A stretch of 53,127 nt of DNA, taken from assembly GCA_017436705.1 (NCBI GenBank), contig JAFSCP010000026.1, positions 1-53,127 on the forward strand, given 5' to 3'. The notes beneath the pieces were generated by a model that had not been told where the DNA came from, did no database searches, and was given only the letters and a program-made list of their open reading frames with translations. Origin of the DNA: Bacillota bacterium (GTDB taxonomy: Bacteria > Bacillota > Clostridia > Peptostreptococcales > Anaerovoracaceae). The translations under genes were made by a program, and so were the position numbers. Below, one piece after another: positions 44,021-51,593 of this stretch. Position 1 is the stretch's first letter. Each line of letters opens with the position of its first letter.

Positions 44021-44173
44021 CTATAACTTTATGCTTCGCTTGATTTCTTCAAGGCGGGTCGGTACGCCGTCCTGAATTACGACGCGGACTTCGCCGAAAT
44101 CAAGCTTGCGGATTATTTCGATGAGCCGCGCCTCTTTTTCGGTCAGCATCATCTGCTTGGTTTCCTTGTCCAA
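44021..44173 (-). CDS. YezD-like (DUF2292) small protein
   Basis: A 50-residue protein starting at TTG (44173) with AAGGAGGT 7 nt upstream. It reads (M)DKETKQMMLTEKEARLIEI, then IIRKLDFGEVRVVIQDG, then VPTRLEEIKRSIKL. The order of an N-terminal helix, F/Y-G-x-V-x-V-x-x-Q-D-G and a short terminal helix is that of DUF2292/YezD, which is small and uncharacterised, often near sulfur-assimilation genes. It follows the 98-residue gene by 17 bp. The short length explains why it is easily missed. Confidence 0.72.
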   Translation of the reverse strand: MDKETKQMMLTEKEARLIEIIRKLDFGEVRVVIQDGVPTRLEEIKRSIKL

Positions 44174-44190
44174 AATGTCTTACCTCCTTA

Positions 44191-44487
44191 TTATTCTTCC
44201 AACGGCCAGTACAGGCAGTATGCCGGGTACATTTCGCCGATATACACCCACACGGTTTCGCCCATGTCGATGTGTTTATCAAAAACCATATCAGGTATAA
44301 AAAGTTTGAGAGCAGCACGCTTGGTGCCTTTGATAATTACGCCGTCCTTCACCGGGTTGGCGCGGAAATCTTCTATTTTCCGGCGCAGATTGCTGATGCC
44401 GCACTCTTTGCCAAAATTATCTGCAAAATCGTCAATTTTAACGTATGCAACGTTGTCCGGGTTTTCGAACCATGATACTCTCATCAT
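44191..44487 (-). CDS. Small protein of unknown function in the B12-regulated region
   Basis: A 98-residue soluble protein starting MMRVSWFENPDNVAYVKIDD, basic in the middle (LRRKIEDFRANPVKDG) and aromatic at the end (VYIGEMYPAYCLYWPLEE). I do not recognise the family. The ATG at 44487 has AGGAGG 9 nt upstream; an in-frame start at 44532 has no RBS. It lies 69 bp after the alpha/alpha-barrel gene and 17 bp before the YezD-like gene. Whether transcription from the cobalamin riboswitch continues this far is not clear; no terminator with a T-run is visible in the gap. Confidence 0.68.
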   Translation of the reverse strand: MMRVSWFENPDNVAYVKIDDFADNFGKECGISNLRRKIEDFRANPVKDGVIIKGTKRAALKLFIPDMVFDKHIDMGETVWVYIGEMYPAYCLYWPLEE

Positions 44488-44556
44488 TTTAATTACCTCC
44501 TGGAGACAGGGGCGGAGGCTCTGAGGCCCCACACCCCATAGAATGAAAAGACTATG

Positions 44557-45819
44557 TTATAATTTCACTTTTTTCGATGTGCTGTATGCTCCGTAAAGCT
44601 TCGTACCGTTTACTGTTTTGTATGCACGCACTTTTACGTAATATGTCTTGCCTTTTTTCAGTTCCTTGATTGTTTTGCTTGTGGAGCTGCGGCCTGAAAC
44701 AGTGTATTTTTTAACGTTTTTAGTAAAGCTTGAGTCGGTTGCGATTGTCACCTGATATCCGGAGCCGACAGCTGCTTTTTTCCATGTGACCTTCATGGAA
44801 GTTGATGCAGACTTCTTGGCTGTTGAAATAACGGCCTTGTCCGGCACACTTGTCTTGTAGTGAGCAAGAGCGTAAAATGCCTGTTCTGTGGCCATCTGGT
44901 CTACTACAGGCTGGTAGCCTCCGGAAGCCTCGTTAACATGGCGGAAACCGCCGGTTTTGGCGTCGTAGAAGGTCATGAGGCCATCCAGTACGGACTTGCC
45001 GTTTTTCTTGAAATTACTGTTTGTATTTGGGTTGATGCCCACTGCTGTGAGGCCGCAGATTACCTGGGCGCAGCTTTCTGCTGTAGGGTCTCCGTAGGTC
45101 GCGTAGCTGCCATCTGCCAGCTGGGCTTTGCTGAGCCAGTCAACTGCTTCGTCAATGGCTGCTTTTACTTTTTTCTGTGACTTGTATGGTGCAAGGGCTG
45201 TGAGCGCCATGCCGGTAAGGTCCGGGTCTGACTTGCTGCCACTGAGGGCCCATCCCCCGTCCGCCAGCTGGGCATCAAGGATTCCGTTTATAAGTTTCTG
45301 GCGTGTTGTCTTGTTTGCCACTCCACTGACTTCCGGAATATCGTAGTCACCGGAGTCCAGAGCTCTGAGTGCCCAGATGGGACCGTTGATTCCCTGCCAG
45401 ATTACTTTATCGTAGTCGGCCAGTTTTTCGACCAGGTTGTAGCCGCCCACATCGGTCGGGTCCAGACCCAGCTGGCTGAAAGCCACGATTACTCTGGAGT
45501 AGTCAGTGTATTTGCGGTCGTGGAGCTGACCTTTGACGCCGCGATAGCCTTTTTCCAGTGCGTCAACAACTGATTTTTTGTAAGCCGCAACGTAGCTGCC
45601 GGGCATATCATAGTCAGCTTTTGCGAGGCCATACATAGCCCAGCAGCCGCCGATGGTGCCGATTACGGGTGTTTTTACGGTTTTGTAAATGTAATCACCT
45701 GTTTTTTCGTAAATACTGTTTATGTCTGACTGGCTTGCCGCTGCCGCTGTGCCTGCAGTGCCGAAGCACATGGTCAGTGCCAGAACCATTATGAGTATAA
45801 CTGAAATTGCTTTTTTCAT
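44557..45819 (-). CDS. Secreted alpha/alpha-barrel (prenyltransferase-repeat) protein, transcobalamin alpha-domain-like
   Basis: A 420-residue exported protein: signal peptide (residues 1-27, ending TAAAAS), then an alpha/alpha toroid of prenyltransferase/terpene-cyclase-type repeats (about 35-325), with GIL-DAQLADGGWALSG and LSKAQLADGSYATYGD as clear repeat units, and a C-terminal fibronectin-III domain (about 328-420). No cyclase DxDD motif is seen, so an enzyme is unlikely. The alpha domain of transcobalamin and intrinsic factor has this fold. The gene follows the DUF4430 gene by 19 bp under the same cobalamin riboswitch, which makes corrinoid binding the best hypothesis. AAAGGAAAG precedes the ATG. 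Confidence 0.8.
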   Translation of the reverse strand: MKKAISVILIMVLALTMCFGTAGTAAAASQSDINSIYEKTGDYIYKTVKTPVIGTIGGCWAMYGLAKADYDMPGSYVAAYKKSVVDALEKGYRGVKGQLHDRKYTDYSRVIVAFSQLGLDPTDVGGYNLVEKLADYDKVIWQGINGPIWALRALDSGDYDIPEVSGVANKTTRQKLINGILDAQLADGGWALSGSKSDPDLTGMALTALAPYKSQKKVKAAIDEAVDWLSKAQLADGSYATYGDPTAESCAQVICGLTAVGINPNTNSNFKKNGKSVLDGLMTFYDAKTGGFRHVNEASGGYQPVVDQMATEQAFYALAHYKTSVPDKAVISTAKKSASTSMKVTWKKAAVGSGYQVTIATDSSFTKNVKKYTVSGRSSTSKTIKELKKGKTYYVKVRAYKTVNGTKLYGAYSTSKKVKL

Positions 45820-45838
45820 TTTTCTTTCCTTTCAGCAG

Positions 45839-46564
45839 TTATTGAAAATTATTGCCGATATCCGCGCCGTAACCCTCGCAGGTGTAGGCCCAGAGAATAT
45901 GGTCGCCGTCTTTCAGGTAATATGAGGAGCAGCCGTAATTGGGGAACCAGCCGTTTACGCGGTACTGCCAGCCGCTTGACGGGCCGCCGTCAAACTCATA
46001 AAGATAATTGATGCCTTGTATGTAATTGGCCTGAAAAACCGGAGCATAAGTGAATTCCAGATGTATGTCGTTATTTCTGCAAAGGGTATTCAGCGCATCA
46101 AATACTGTATTGTCCGTGGTTCCCTTGTACTCTGTAGGCGGCAGAATCACGCCGTCTTCCGGGATGTATGGTTCAAGTCCCGGTGTCTGCAGCTTGCTCA
46201 TATCCTGCGAAAGTGTATCGCAGCGGATTTCCAGGGTTACAGTTACATCCTGAGCCACCTTTGGCCGGAGTGCTGCATTGCCCTGATTGGAGGCCGTAGG
46301 GTCTTTGCTGTTATCAATTTTTATATCCTCTGCCGTCAGCTGAGATTTCTGCGCTTCGGTGTATTCGCCTGCTCCGCTGTCATCCTGCTGACTGCCAATA
46401 ACGATGTTACCCTGGCCATCGGGAAGCTTGGTGTCCCTTGATTCGATGGTAAGGGTAGGAATTGTTACAACCAGTACCACGATTACAAGAGACCACACGA
46501 CCCACCGGTAAATTCTCTGTCCCCGCAGTTTCCTGACTATATCTTTTTTAAACTGTTCATCCAT
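45839..46564 (-). CDS. Membrane-anchored DUF4430 (transcobalamin C-terminal-like) protein
   Basis: A 241-residue protein with a basic cytoplasmic start, one membrane helix (about residues 19-38), a polar linker and an extracellular DUF4430 domain (about 100-235). The diagnostic run is SSGWQYRVNGWFPNYGCSSY, followed by YLKDGDHILWAYTC. DUF4430 is the fold of the C-terminal beta domain of transcobalamin and intrinsic factor. The ATG at 46564 has AAAGGAG 8 nt upstream; an in-frame extension to 46651 runs through the riboswitch terminator and is rejected. It is the first gene after a cobalamin riboswitch. Partner: the alpha/alpha-barrel protein. Confidence 0.88.
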   Translation of the reverse strand: MDEQFKKDIVRKLRGQRIYRWVVWSLVIVVLVVTIPTLTIESRDTKLPDGQGNIVIGSQQDDSGAGEYTEAQKSQLTAEDIKIDNSKDPTASNQGNAALRPKVAQDVTVTLEIRCDTLSQDMSKLQTPGLEPYIPEDGVILPPTEYKGTTDNTVFDALNTLCRNNDIHLEFTYAPVFQANYIQGINYLYEFDGGPSSGWQYRVNGWFPNYGCSSYYLKDGDHILWAYTCEGYGADIGNNFQ

Positions 46565-46587
46565 TAAAACTTTCTCCTTTATCCAAA

Positions 46588-46632
46588 CAAAAAAACTGCA
46601 GCCGGCAGGTCCCTTGACCAACCTTGCTGCAG
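46588..46632 (-). terminator. Expression-platform terminator of the cobalamin riboswitch
   Basis: The stem GCTGCAG... / ...CTGCAGC, with an inner AAGGTTGGTC / GACCT pairing, is followed by seven T on the minus strand. It lies between the aptamer and the DUF4430 start codon, so B12 binding should end transcription here. Confidence 0.85.
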
Positions 46633-46698
46633 CCCGTTTTTGCTGTTGCAATAAAAAAATCCTCCCGCGTTCCTCCGACGCAAAATGAAATCACTTCA

Positions 46699-46874
46699 AT
46701 CTGTGCATGTCTCCTGACTTGGACATCAACGCTTTGCTCGCCTTCCCGCGCCGGCTCATACCGGACAGCAGTGGCACACTGAGCAAAACTCCTTCCTTAC
46801 AGTGGCGGGACCGTGCAGGACTTTCACCTGCTTCCATCTTAGCTCCGGCGGATAATACCCCGGAGAACACAAAT
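46699..46874 (-). promoter_or_regulatory. Cobalamin riboswitch
   Basis: All conserved cobalamin-aptamer elements are present in order on the minus strand: the GCAGGTGAAAGTCCTGC hairpin, then CCGCCACTGTAAG, the later GCCACTG, GGGAAGG and the B12 box AAGTCAGGAGAC. The P1 arms ATTTGTG (46874-46868) and CACAGAT (46705-46699) close the structure. It controls the DUF4430 and alpha/alpha-barrel genes, probably by transcription termination. With the promoter and terminator this explains the 413-bp gene-free stretch 46565-46977. Confidence 0.96.
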
Positions 46875-46895
46875 CTTTTATTAAGTTCTTTGATT

Positions 46896-46924
46896 ACTAT
46901 ACCACCCGGCAGATATTTTGGCAA
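46896..46924 (-). promoter_or_regulatory. Promoter of the cobalamin-riboswitch operon
   Basis: TTGCCA, 17 bp, TATAGT with an extended TGG on the minus strand, starting transcription just upstream of the aptamer. Confidence 0.8.
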
Positions 46925-46977
46925 GACCCTTTTAAAAAAAATCGCGCTGTGCTAAAATATGTTCAGGAGAAAGTATT

Positions 46978-48255
46978 ATGAGAGACAGAGTTATTTTACA
47001 TTGCGATATGAACGGTTTTTTCGCTTCGGTGGAGCTTCTTGACCATCCGGAGCTGAAAAACGTGCCCATGGCGGTCTGCGGTAATCCTAAGCACCGCCAC
47101 GGCATCATACTGGCAAAGAACGAGCTGGCCAAGCAGGCGGGAGTAGTCACCGCCGAGACGGTGTGGCAGGCCCTTAAAAAGTGCCCGGGCCTGCAGTTTG
47201 TACCGCCCCACATGGCCAAGTACAAACACTACTCCCGCCTCATCAACCAGATCTACCAGCGGTTCACCGACATGGTTGAACCTTTCAGCGTGGACGAGTC
47301 CTGGCTGGATGTAACAGCAAGCCAGAGCCTCTTCGGCAGCGGCAAGGAGATTGCTGACACCATCCGTGAAACCGTAAAAAAAGAACTTGGGCTGACACTT
47401 TCTGCCGGAGTATCGTACAACAAAATCTTTGCCAAGATGGGCTCTGAATACAAGAAGCCTGATGCAACCACTGTAATCACCCGTGACAATTACAATGAGC
47501 TTCTCTGGCCTCTTCCCGCCCGCGAAATGTTCTTTGTGGGCCGTGCAACTGCTGAGAAACTCTCTCAGGTAGGTATCAAAACCATCGGCGATATCGCCCT
47601 GGCAGACCCGAAAATGCTGACTAAACTTCTGGGTAAGCAGGGACTTACCCTCTGGGAGTATACCAATGGCCTTGACAAAAGCCCTGTCTGCCACGTGGGC
47701 GAGGAAGAAAAAATCAAGTCCGTGGGCAACGGTGTTACCTTTACCCGCGACCTTGTTTCGGAAGATGACCTTGTTACTGCAGTGACTTCCCTTTCTGACA
47801 CGGTGGCAGGCCGCCTCCGCAAGTACGGCATGAAAGCCTTCGGCGTCAAGGTGGACATCAAAGACCCCTATTTCAAAACCATTTCACGCCAGAAACAGCT
47901 TTTTACCCCGACCAACCTGGCCGAGGAAATAGCAAAAAGCGCCATGGAAATCATACACAGTTCCTGGCGCAGCGGCAGTCCGATCCGAATGCTCACAATT
48001 ACCGGCATCAATCTGACTGATGAGGATATTGACGAGCAGATCAGCCTTTTTGCAGCAGACACCCATGCGCATATCCGCGGTGAAAAAATAGAGCGCACCA
48101 TGGACCAGGTCCGCGAAAAATTCGGCAGTGCCGCCATCGGTTTTGCTGCTGTCCTTGACAACGACATAGGAGCTTACGTCCGTGACTACGGTGATGAAGA
48201 CAGCGCCGCCGACAATCACAAAGTTAAAATTGAACCATATGAAAAAGAGGAATAG
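46978..48255 (+). CDS. dinB: DNA polymerase IV (Y family)
   Basis: A 425-residue translesion polymerase. The metal-binding motifs are HCDMNGFFASVE (residues 8-19) and SVDESWLDV (about 102-110). The palm, fingers and thumb regions and a C-terminal little-finger domain (about 245-360) follow, and the last 40 residues are acidic. The closing PYEKEE end is not a clear clamp-binding motif. AGGAGAAAG precedes the ATG. The gene is divergent from the cobalamin operon. A good SOS box was not found in the 53-bp upstream gap, only a half-like ATATGTTC. Confidence 0.95.
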   Translation: MRDRVILHCDMNGFFASVELLDHPELKNVPMAVCGNPKHRHGIILAKNELAKQAGVVTAETVWQALKKCPGLQFVPPHMAKYKHYSRLINQIYQRFTDMVEPFSVDESWLDVTASQSLFGSGKEIADTIRETVKKELGLTLSAGVSYNKIFAKMGSEYKKPDATTVITRDNYNELLWPLPAREMFFVGRATAEKLSQVGIKTIGDIALADPKMLTKLLGKQGLTLWEYTNGLDKSPVCHVGEEEKIKSVGNGVTFTRDLVSEDDLVTAVTSLSDTVAGRLRKYGMKAFGVKVDIKDPYFKTISRQKQLFTPTNLAEEIAKSAMEIIHSSWRSGSPIRMLTITGINLTDEDIDEQISLFAADTHAHIRGEKIERTMDQVREKFGSAAIGFAAVLDNDIGAYVRDYGDEDSAADNHKVKIEPYEKEE

Positions 48256-48285
48256 TCCCGCAGGGGATTATTCCTCTTGATTTTT
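48247..48285. terminator. Terminator shared by dinB and the ABC operon
   Basis: The stem GAGGAATAGTCCC / GGGATTATTCCTC (48247-48276) has T-runs on both sides. On the plus strand it begins inside the dinB stop region. Confidence 0.88.
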
Positions 48286-48315
48286 TATTATGCTTTATTC
48301 TGCGTTTTTTACCAA

Positions 48316-49515
48316 TTAAAGAACTGGTTCCCAAACGAGTTCGAATACTTCGTCAGCATCGTCCATGTTTTCGATGAGGCCAAGACGGATGTAACGTGCA
48401 GCGAAGTCTTTTAAAGTAGCTGCAGAGAATTCATCGGAAAGACCGAACTGAAGAGAATTGTTGATCATAACGTTCATTTCTTCGCTTCCGCCGTTCCAGC
48501 CCATTTCCATGAGAACCTTAGTAGCTTCTTCGCAGTTGTCTCTCATCCAGCTGTGTGCCTTATGTACAGCCTGAGCAACCTTCTTAGCGTGTACTGGGTT
48601 TTCCTTAACGAACTTACCGCTCATAGCCATAGTGCAGCATACCTTGCCAGCGAAGTCTGTGTCAAGCTGGGATCTGATGCACTTGAGAGTTCCGTCCTTA
48701 ACCATGCTGTAAGCAAATGTATCGGAAAGAAGAGCTGCAGAAATTTCGCCATTCTGCATAGCTGTGATACAAGCATCAGCGGAAACCTGTACAAGTTCTA
48801 CGTCGTTCTTGTAGTGGATACCATCTGCATCAAGAAGAAGAGCAGTGATGTTGTAGTCAGACTTACCGATACCGTTAGGTGTGGAAATCTTAGTACCCTT
48901 AAGGTCTGCAGTTGTGTTGTATTCGCTGTCAGCAAGAACATAGAGGGACTTACATCCGATGTGGCCACCGCCTGTGAAAACGATGTCTACGCCGTTAGTG
49001 ATAGGAACCATCATCTTAGCAAGCATACCTACTGCTACGTCTACCTGGTTAGTACCAAGAGCTTCAACGTCGCTGGAGCCCTTAACGCCTTCAGCAGTAA
49101 GACCAGCTTCTTCGTAGTAGCCAAGGTGGTCTGCCATAGTAGGACCAGCTGTACAACCGTCGGACATGAAGTAGTTGATAGCTCTGCCGTAAGCAGGTTC
49201 TGCCTTCATAGCTTCAAGTTCTTCAGCAGTTGGAGTTAAGTCAAAATCAGCCATATCTATAGCACGGCCTTCTACTTCAACTGGTACGAAAAGTGCTTCC
49301 CACTGACCTGCAGCAGCTGCTTCTGCAGCATCAAGATGCTTGTCAGCCTGGTTTACTTCAACGTTTGCATCAGTACCAACTTCGATCTGACCGTCGTTGT
49401 TGGAGTCGCCGATAACTGTAGAAGATCCGGAGCCTTCGCCGCCTTCTTCTAATCCGCATGCGCACATGGAAAAGATCATCATCAGAGCCATGAGCAGTGC
49501 AATTAATTTTCTCAT
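48316..49515 (-). CDS. ABC transporter substrate-binding lipoprotein (SsuA/NMT1-like)
   Basis: A 399-residue exported lipoprotein with a signal peptide and Cys in FSMCACG (about residues 17-19). An acidic linker contains an EF-hand-like loop (GDSNNDGQIEVGTD, about 37-50), then the periplasmic-type type II binding fold of the nitrate/sulfonate/taurine group (DGCTAGPTMADHLGYYEEAG near 115; ADLKGTKISTPNGIGKSDY near 205). Several cysteines (VCCTMAM, GCKS) are unusual for such a protein. The ligand is unknown. ATG at 49515 has GGAG 9 nt upstream. It is the last gene of the permease-ATPase-binding protein operon. Confidence 0.87.
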   Translation of the reverse strand: MRKLIALLMALMMIFSMCACGLEEGGEGSGSSTVIGDSNNDGQIEVGTDANVEVNQADKHLDAAEAAAAGQWEALFVPVEVEGRAIDMADFDLTPTAEELEAMKAEPAYGRAINYFMSDGCTAGPTMADHLGYYEEAGLTAEGVKGSSDVEALGTNQVDVAVGMLAKMMVPITNGVDIVFTGGGHIGCKSLYVLADSEYNTTADLKGTKISTPNGIGKSDYNITALLLDADGIHYKNDVELVQVSADACITAMQNGEISAALLSDTFAYSMVKDGTLKCIRSQLDTDFAGKVCCTMAMSGKFVKENPVHAKKVAQAVHKAHSWMRDNCEEATKVLMEMGWNGGSEEMNVMINNSLQFGLSDEFSAATLKDFAARYIRLGLIENMDDADEVFELVWEPVL

Positions 49516-49580
49516 AATCAATTTCTCCTTTTAGGTTAAAAAATTATTCTTAAACCGCTTACGCGGCAAGTTGAACAGTG

Positions 49581-50354
49581 TTATTTATTCTTTTTTCCCG
49601 CAAAATGCAGCTTGTTGAGGATATCATTACGGTATTCTACGAAGCTTGCAGATGAACGGTCACGAGGGAAAGACTCATCGATCTTGATGTCTGCAATGAT
49701 ACGGCCAGGGTTGGCATCCATAACCAGCACGCGGGTACCCATGTAAATGGCTTCGTCAACATCGTGAGTAACCATAAGGGCCAGCTGCTTCTTTTCAGAC
49801 CAGATATTGAGTATTTCGTCCTGCATGTGCATACGTGTGAACGCATCAAGAGCACCAAGAGGTTCGTCCAGAAGAAGAATCTCCGGTTCATTTATAAGGG
49901 TACGCACAAGGGATACACGCTGTGCCATACCGCCGGAAAGCTGAGCAGGATAATCATCCTTGAAATTTTCAAGGCCGATCATCTTGATCATATGCTCAAC
50001 TTTATCTTCGTTTCCTTTAAGCTTCCCCTGCATGTCCAGGCTGAAAGCAATGTTCTTTTCAACAGTAAGCCAAGGGAAAAGTGTCGGTTTCTGGAATACT
50101 ACGCCGCGGTTAGGGGAAGGTTTTTCAACTTCCACACCATCCACGCTTACTTTACCAAGAGTCGGTGTGATGAGGCCTGCTACCAGACGCAGGATTGTTG
50201 ACTTACCGCATCCGGAAGGACCTACCAGTGACACAAATTCGCCGCTTTCCATTGTAACGTTTACATCCTGGAGTGCATGAGTTACTTCATCGCTTTCTAC
50301 TTTCGCAAAGCTCTTGCTGACATTTTCCAGCTTCAGAACAACTTTTTTATCCAT
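49581..50354 (-). CDS. ABC transporter ATPase (SsuB/TauB-like)
   Basis: A 257-residue ATPase with Walker A GPSGCGKST (about residues 43-51), Q-loop, signature LSGGMAQRVSLVRTL (about 139-153), Walker B ILLLDEPLGALD and switch histidine MVTHDVDEA. The PLGALD extension is typical of the nitrate/sulfonate/taurine importer class. The ATG at 50354 shares a base with the permease stop (TAATG), and GGAGG lies in that gene's end. It energises uptake with the neighbouring permease and binding protein. Confidence 0.93.
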   Translation of the reverse strand: MDKKVVLKLENVSKSFAKVESDEVTHALQDVNVTMESGEFVSLVGPSGCGKSTILRLVAGLITPTLGKVSVDGVEVEKPSPNRGVVFQKPTLFPWLTVEKNIAFSLDMQGKLKGNEDKVEHMIKMIGLENFKDDYPAQLSGGMAQRVSLVRTLINEPEILLLDEPLGALDAFTRMHMQDEILNIWSEKKQLALMVTHDVDEAIYMGTRVLVMDANPGRIIADIKIDESFPRDRSSASFVEYRNDILNKLHFAGKKNK

Positions 50355-51424
50355 TATTTTTCGCCTCCGTTCTGCCAACGCAATACATGGCGCTTAATGC
50401 GCTCAAGGCACTTGGTTACTATAGTAAAGATAAAGCAGATTACAAATAAAGCTGCAAACATTTTGTCATAGCTTGCCCAGCCGGACTGCCATGTCATGTA
50501 CCAGCCAAGACCGGACTTAACACCCAGCATTTCTGCAATCATCAGTGCAACACAGGATGAACTCATAGCCTGAGTACAGCCCTGAAGAATTGACGGCATT
50601 GCATGTGGGATAGCCACACGGAAAACCATCTGTCTTTTGCTTGCACCAAGAGTTTCTGCTGCTTCAAAGAAGTCCTTGTCCACATTTCCGATACCTGTCA
50701 TGGATGCTACAGTTACAGCGAACCATGAACCCAGAGCGATGATGAATACTGCACCGCCGAAAAGTGAACCTGCAACTACCATTGTTACCGGTACCCATGT
50801 TGATGTAGGAATAGGTCCCAGGAACTTGATGACAGGGTCTACCCAGTAACGTGCTTTTTTGGAATAACCGCATGTGATACCTGTCACGAGGCCTAAGGAC
50901 ACACCGATGGTATAGCCGATGAACAGTAACTTCAGAGTATTGATAGTACAGTCAATGAGCATCATGTAGTCTTTAAGGAACGCGTTGAGGATAAAGTTCA
51001 TACAAGGCACGAAAGGCTGTGTGAGTGTTCCTGTTTTCAGTGTGAGGTAGTCATAAACTGCCAGGAACAGGAACAGTGCTGCGAATAAAGGCGCTCTGTA
51101 GTGAACTTTTTCGTATGTGGCAAAATTGCCTGCTTTTCTGCGTATTACGCCAACAGCAAGGTATATGATATATGCCGCAATAAAAGCACATAATACATAC
51201 ACATATGTAAACGGATCATAATTGCGGGCATAGTTAGGCAGAAGCAGATATTCAAGCAATGCCACTATACCGCATACCACAGGAAGTGCAAGAGTAACAG
51301 TCTCGAGCGTCTTTTCCATGGCAGTTTTTTCTTTTGTTTCCAGCTGCTTCAGCTCGCTTCGGGTGAGGTCGCCCAGCTGAGCTGCGTTCACTGTCTGAAC
51401 GGGCTGATTCTGATTTTCTGACAT
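50354..51424 (-). CDS. ABC transporter permease (SsuC-like) with N-terminal extension
   Basis: A 356-residue membrane protein, about 100 residues longer than usual SsuC/TauC. The EAA loop EAAETLGASKRQMVFRVAIP (about residues 260-279) contacts the ATPase. The last five or six helices form the standard permease core. The extra N-terminus has about 35 polar residues and three hydrophobic helices (about 40-130). AAAGGAG precedes the ATG. It is the first gene of the operon, and an inverted repeat stands next to its promoter. Confidence 0.9.
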   Translation of the reverse strand: MSENQNQPVQTVNAAQLGDLTRSELKQLETKEKTAMEKTLETVTLALPVVCGIVALLEYLLLPNYARNYDPFTYVYVLCAFIAAYIIYLAVGVIRRKAGNFATYEKVHYRAPLFAALFLFLAVYDYLTLKTGTLTQPFVPCMNFILNAFLKDYMMLIDCTINTLKLLFIGYTIGVSLGLVTGITCGYSKKARYWVDPVIKFLGPIPTSTWVPVTMVVAGSLFGGAVFIIALGSWFAVTVASMTGIGNVDKDFFEAAETLGASKRQMVFRVAIPHAMPSILQGCTQAMSSSCVALMIAEMLGVKSGLGWYMTWQSGWASYDKMFAALFVICFIFTIVTKCLERIKRHVLRWQNGGEK

Positions 51425-51470
51425 ATGAATCTCCTTTCCAGTATGATTCTGACATTCTTTCTATGTAAAA

Positions 51471-51516
51471 ATATAATTTAAATGCGTCTTAATGTCTAAT
51501 TGATTAAAATAATCAA
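51471..51516 (-). promoter_or_regulatory. Promoter and adjoining palindrome of the ABC operon
   Basis: TTAGAC (51499-51494), 17 bp, TTATAT (51476-51471) on the minus strand. Immediately upstream lies TTGATTA-AAA-TAATCAA (51500-51516), a perfect inverted repeat with 7-bp arms, a plausible activator site, perhaps for the neighbouring LuxR-type regulator. Confidence 0.6.
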
Positions 51517-51551
51517 AAAAAAAATGTCATATATGAAATGAAATTGCCGAC

Positions 51552-51580
51552 AAAAAATGGGCGCTGATATCAGCACCCAT
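51552..51580 (-). terminator. Intrinsic terminator after the LuxR-type gene
   Basis: TGGGCGCTGAT / ATCAGCACCCA forms an 11-bp stem with one mismatch-like pair, followed by TTTTTT on the minus strand. Confidence 0.9.
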
Positions 51581-51593
51581 TCCTTAGTTTTTC

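Noticed and set aside
44557-45819. Terpene cyclase or prenyltransferase enzyme
   Set aside because: It has a signal peptide and a fibronectin-III tail, lacks the cyclase aspartate motif and sits behind a cobalamin riboswitch.
46925-46977. SOS box before dinB
   Set aside because: Only one half-like ATATGTTC is visible; the GAAC arm is missing.
48553-49239. 228-codon plus-strand reading frame
   Set aside because: It is the mirror of the ABC binding-protein gene, which has a signal peptide and family motifs.
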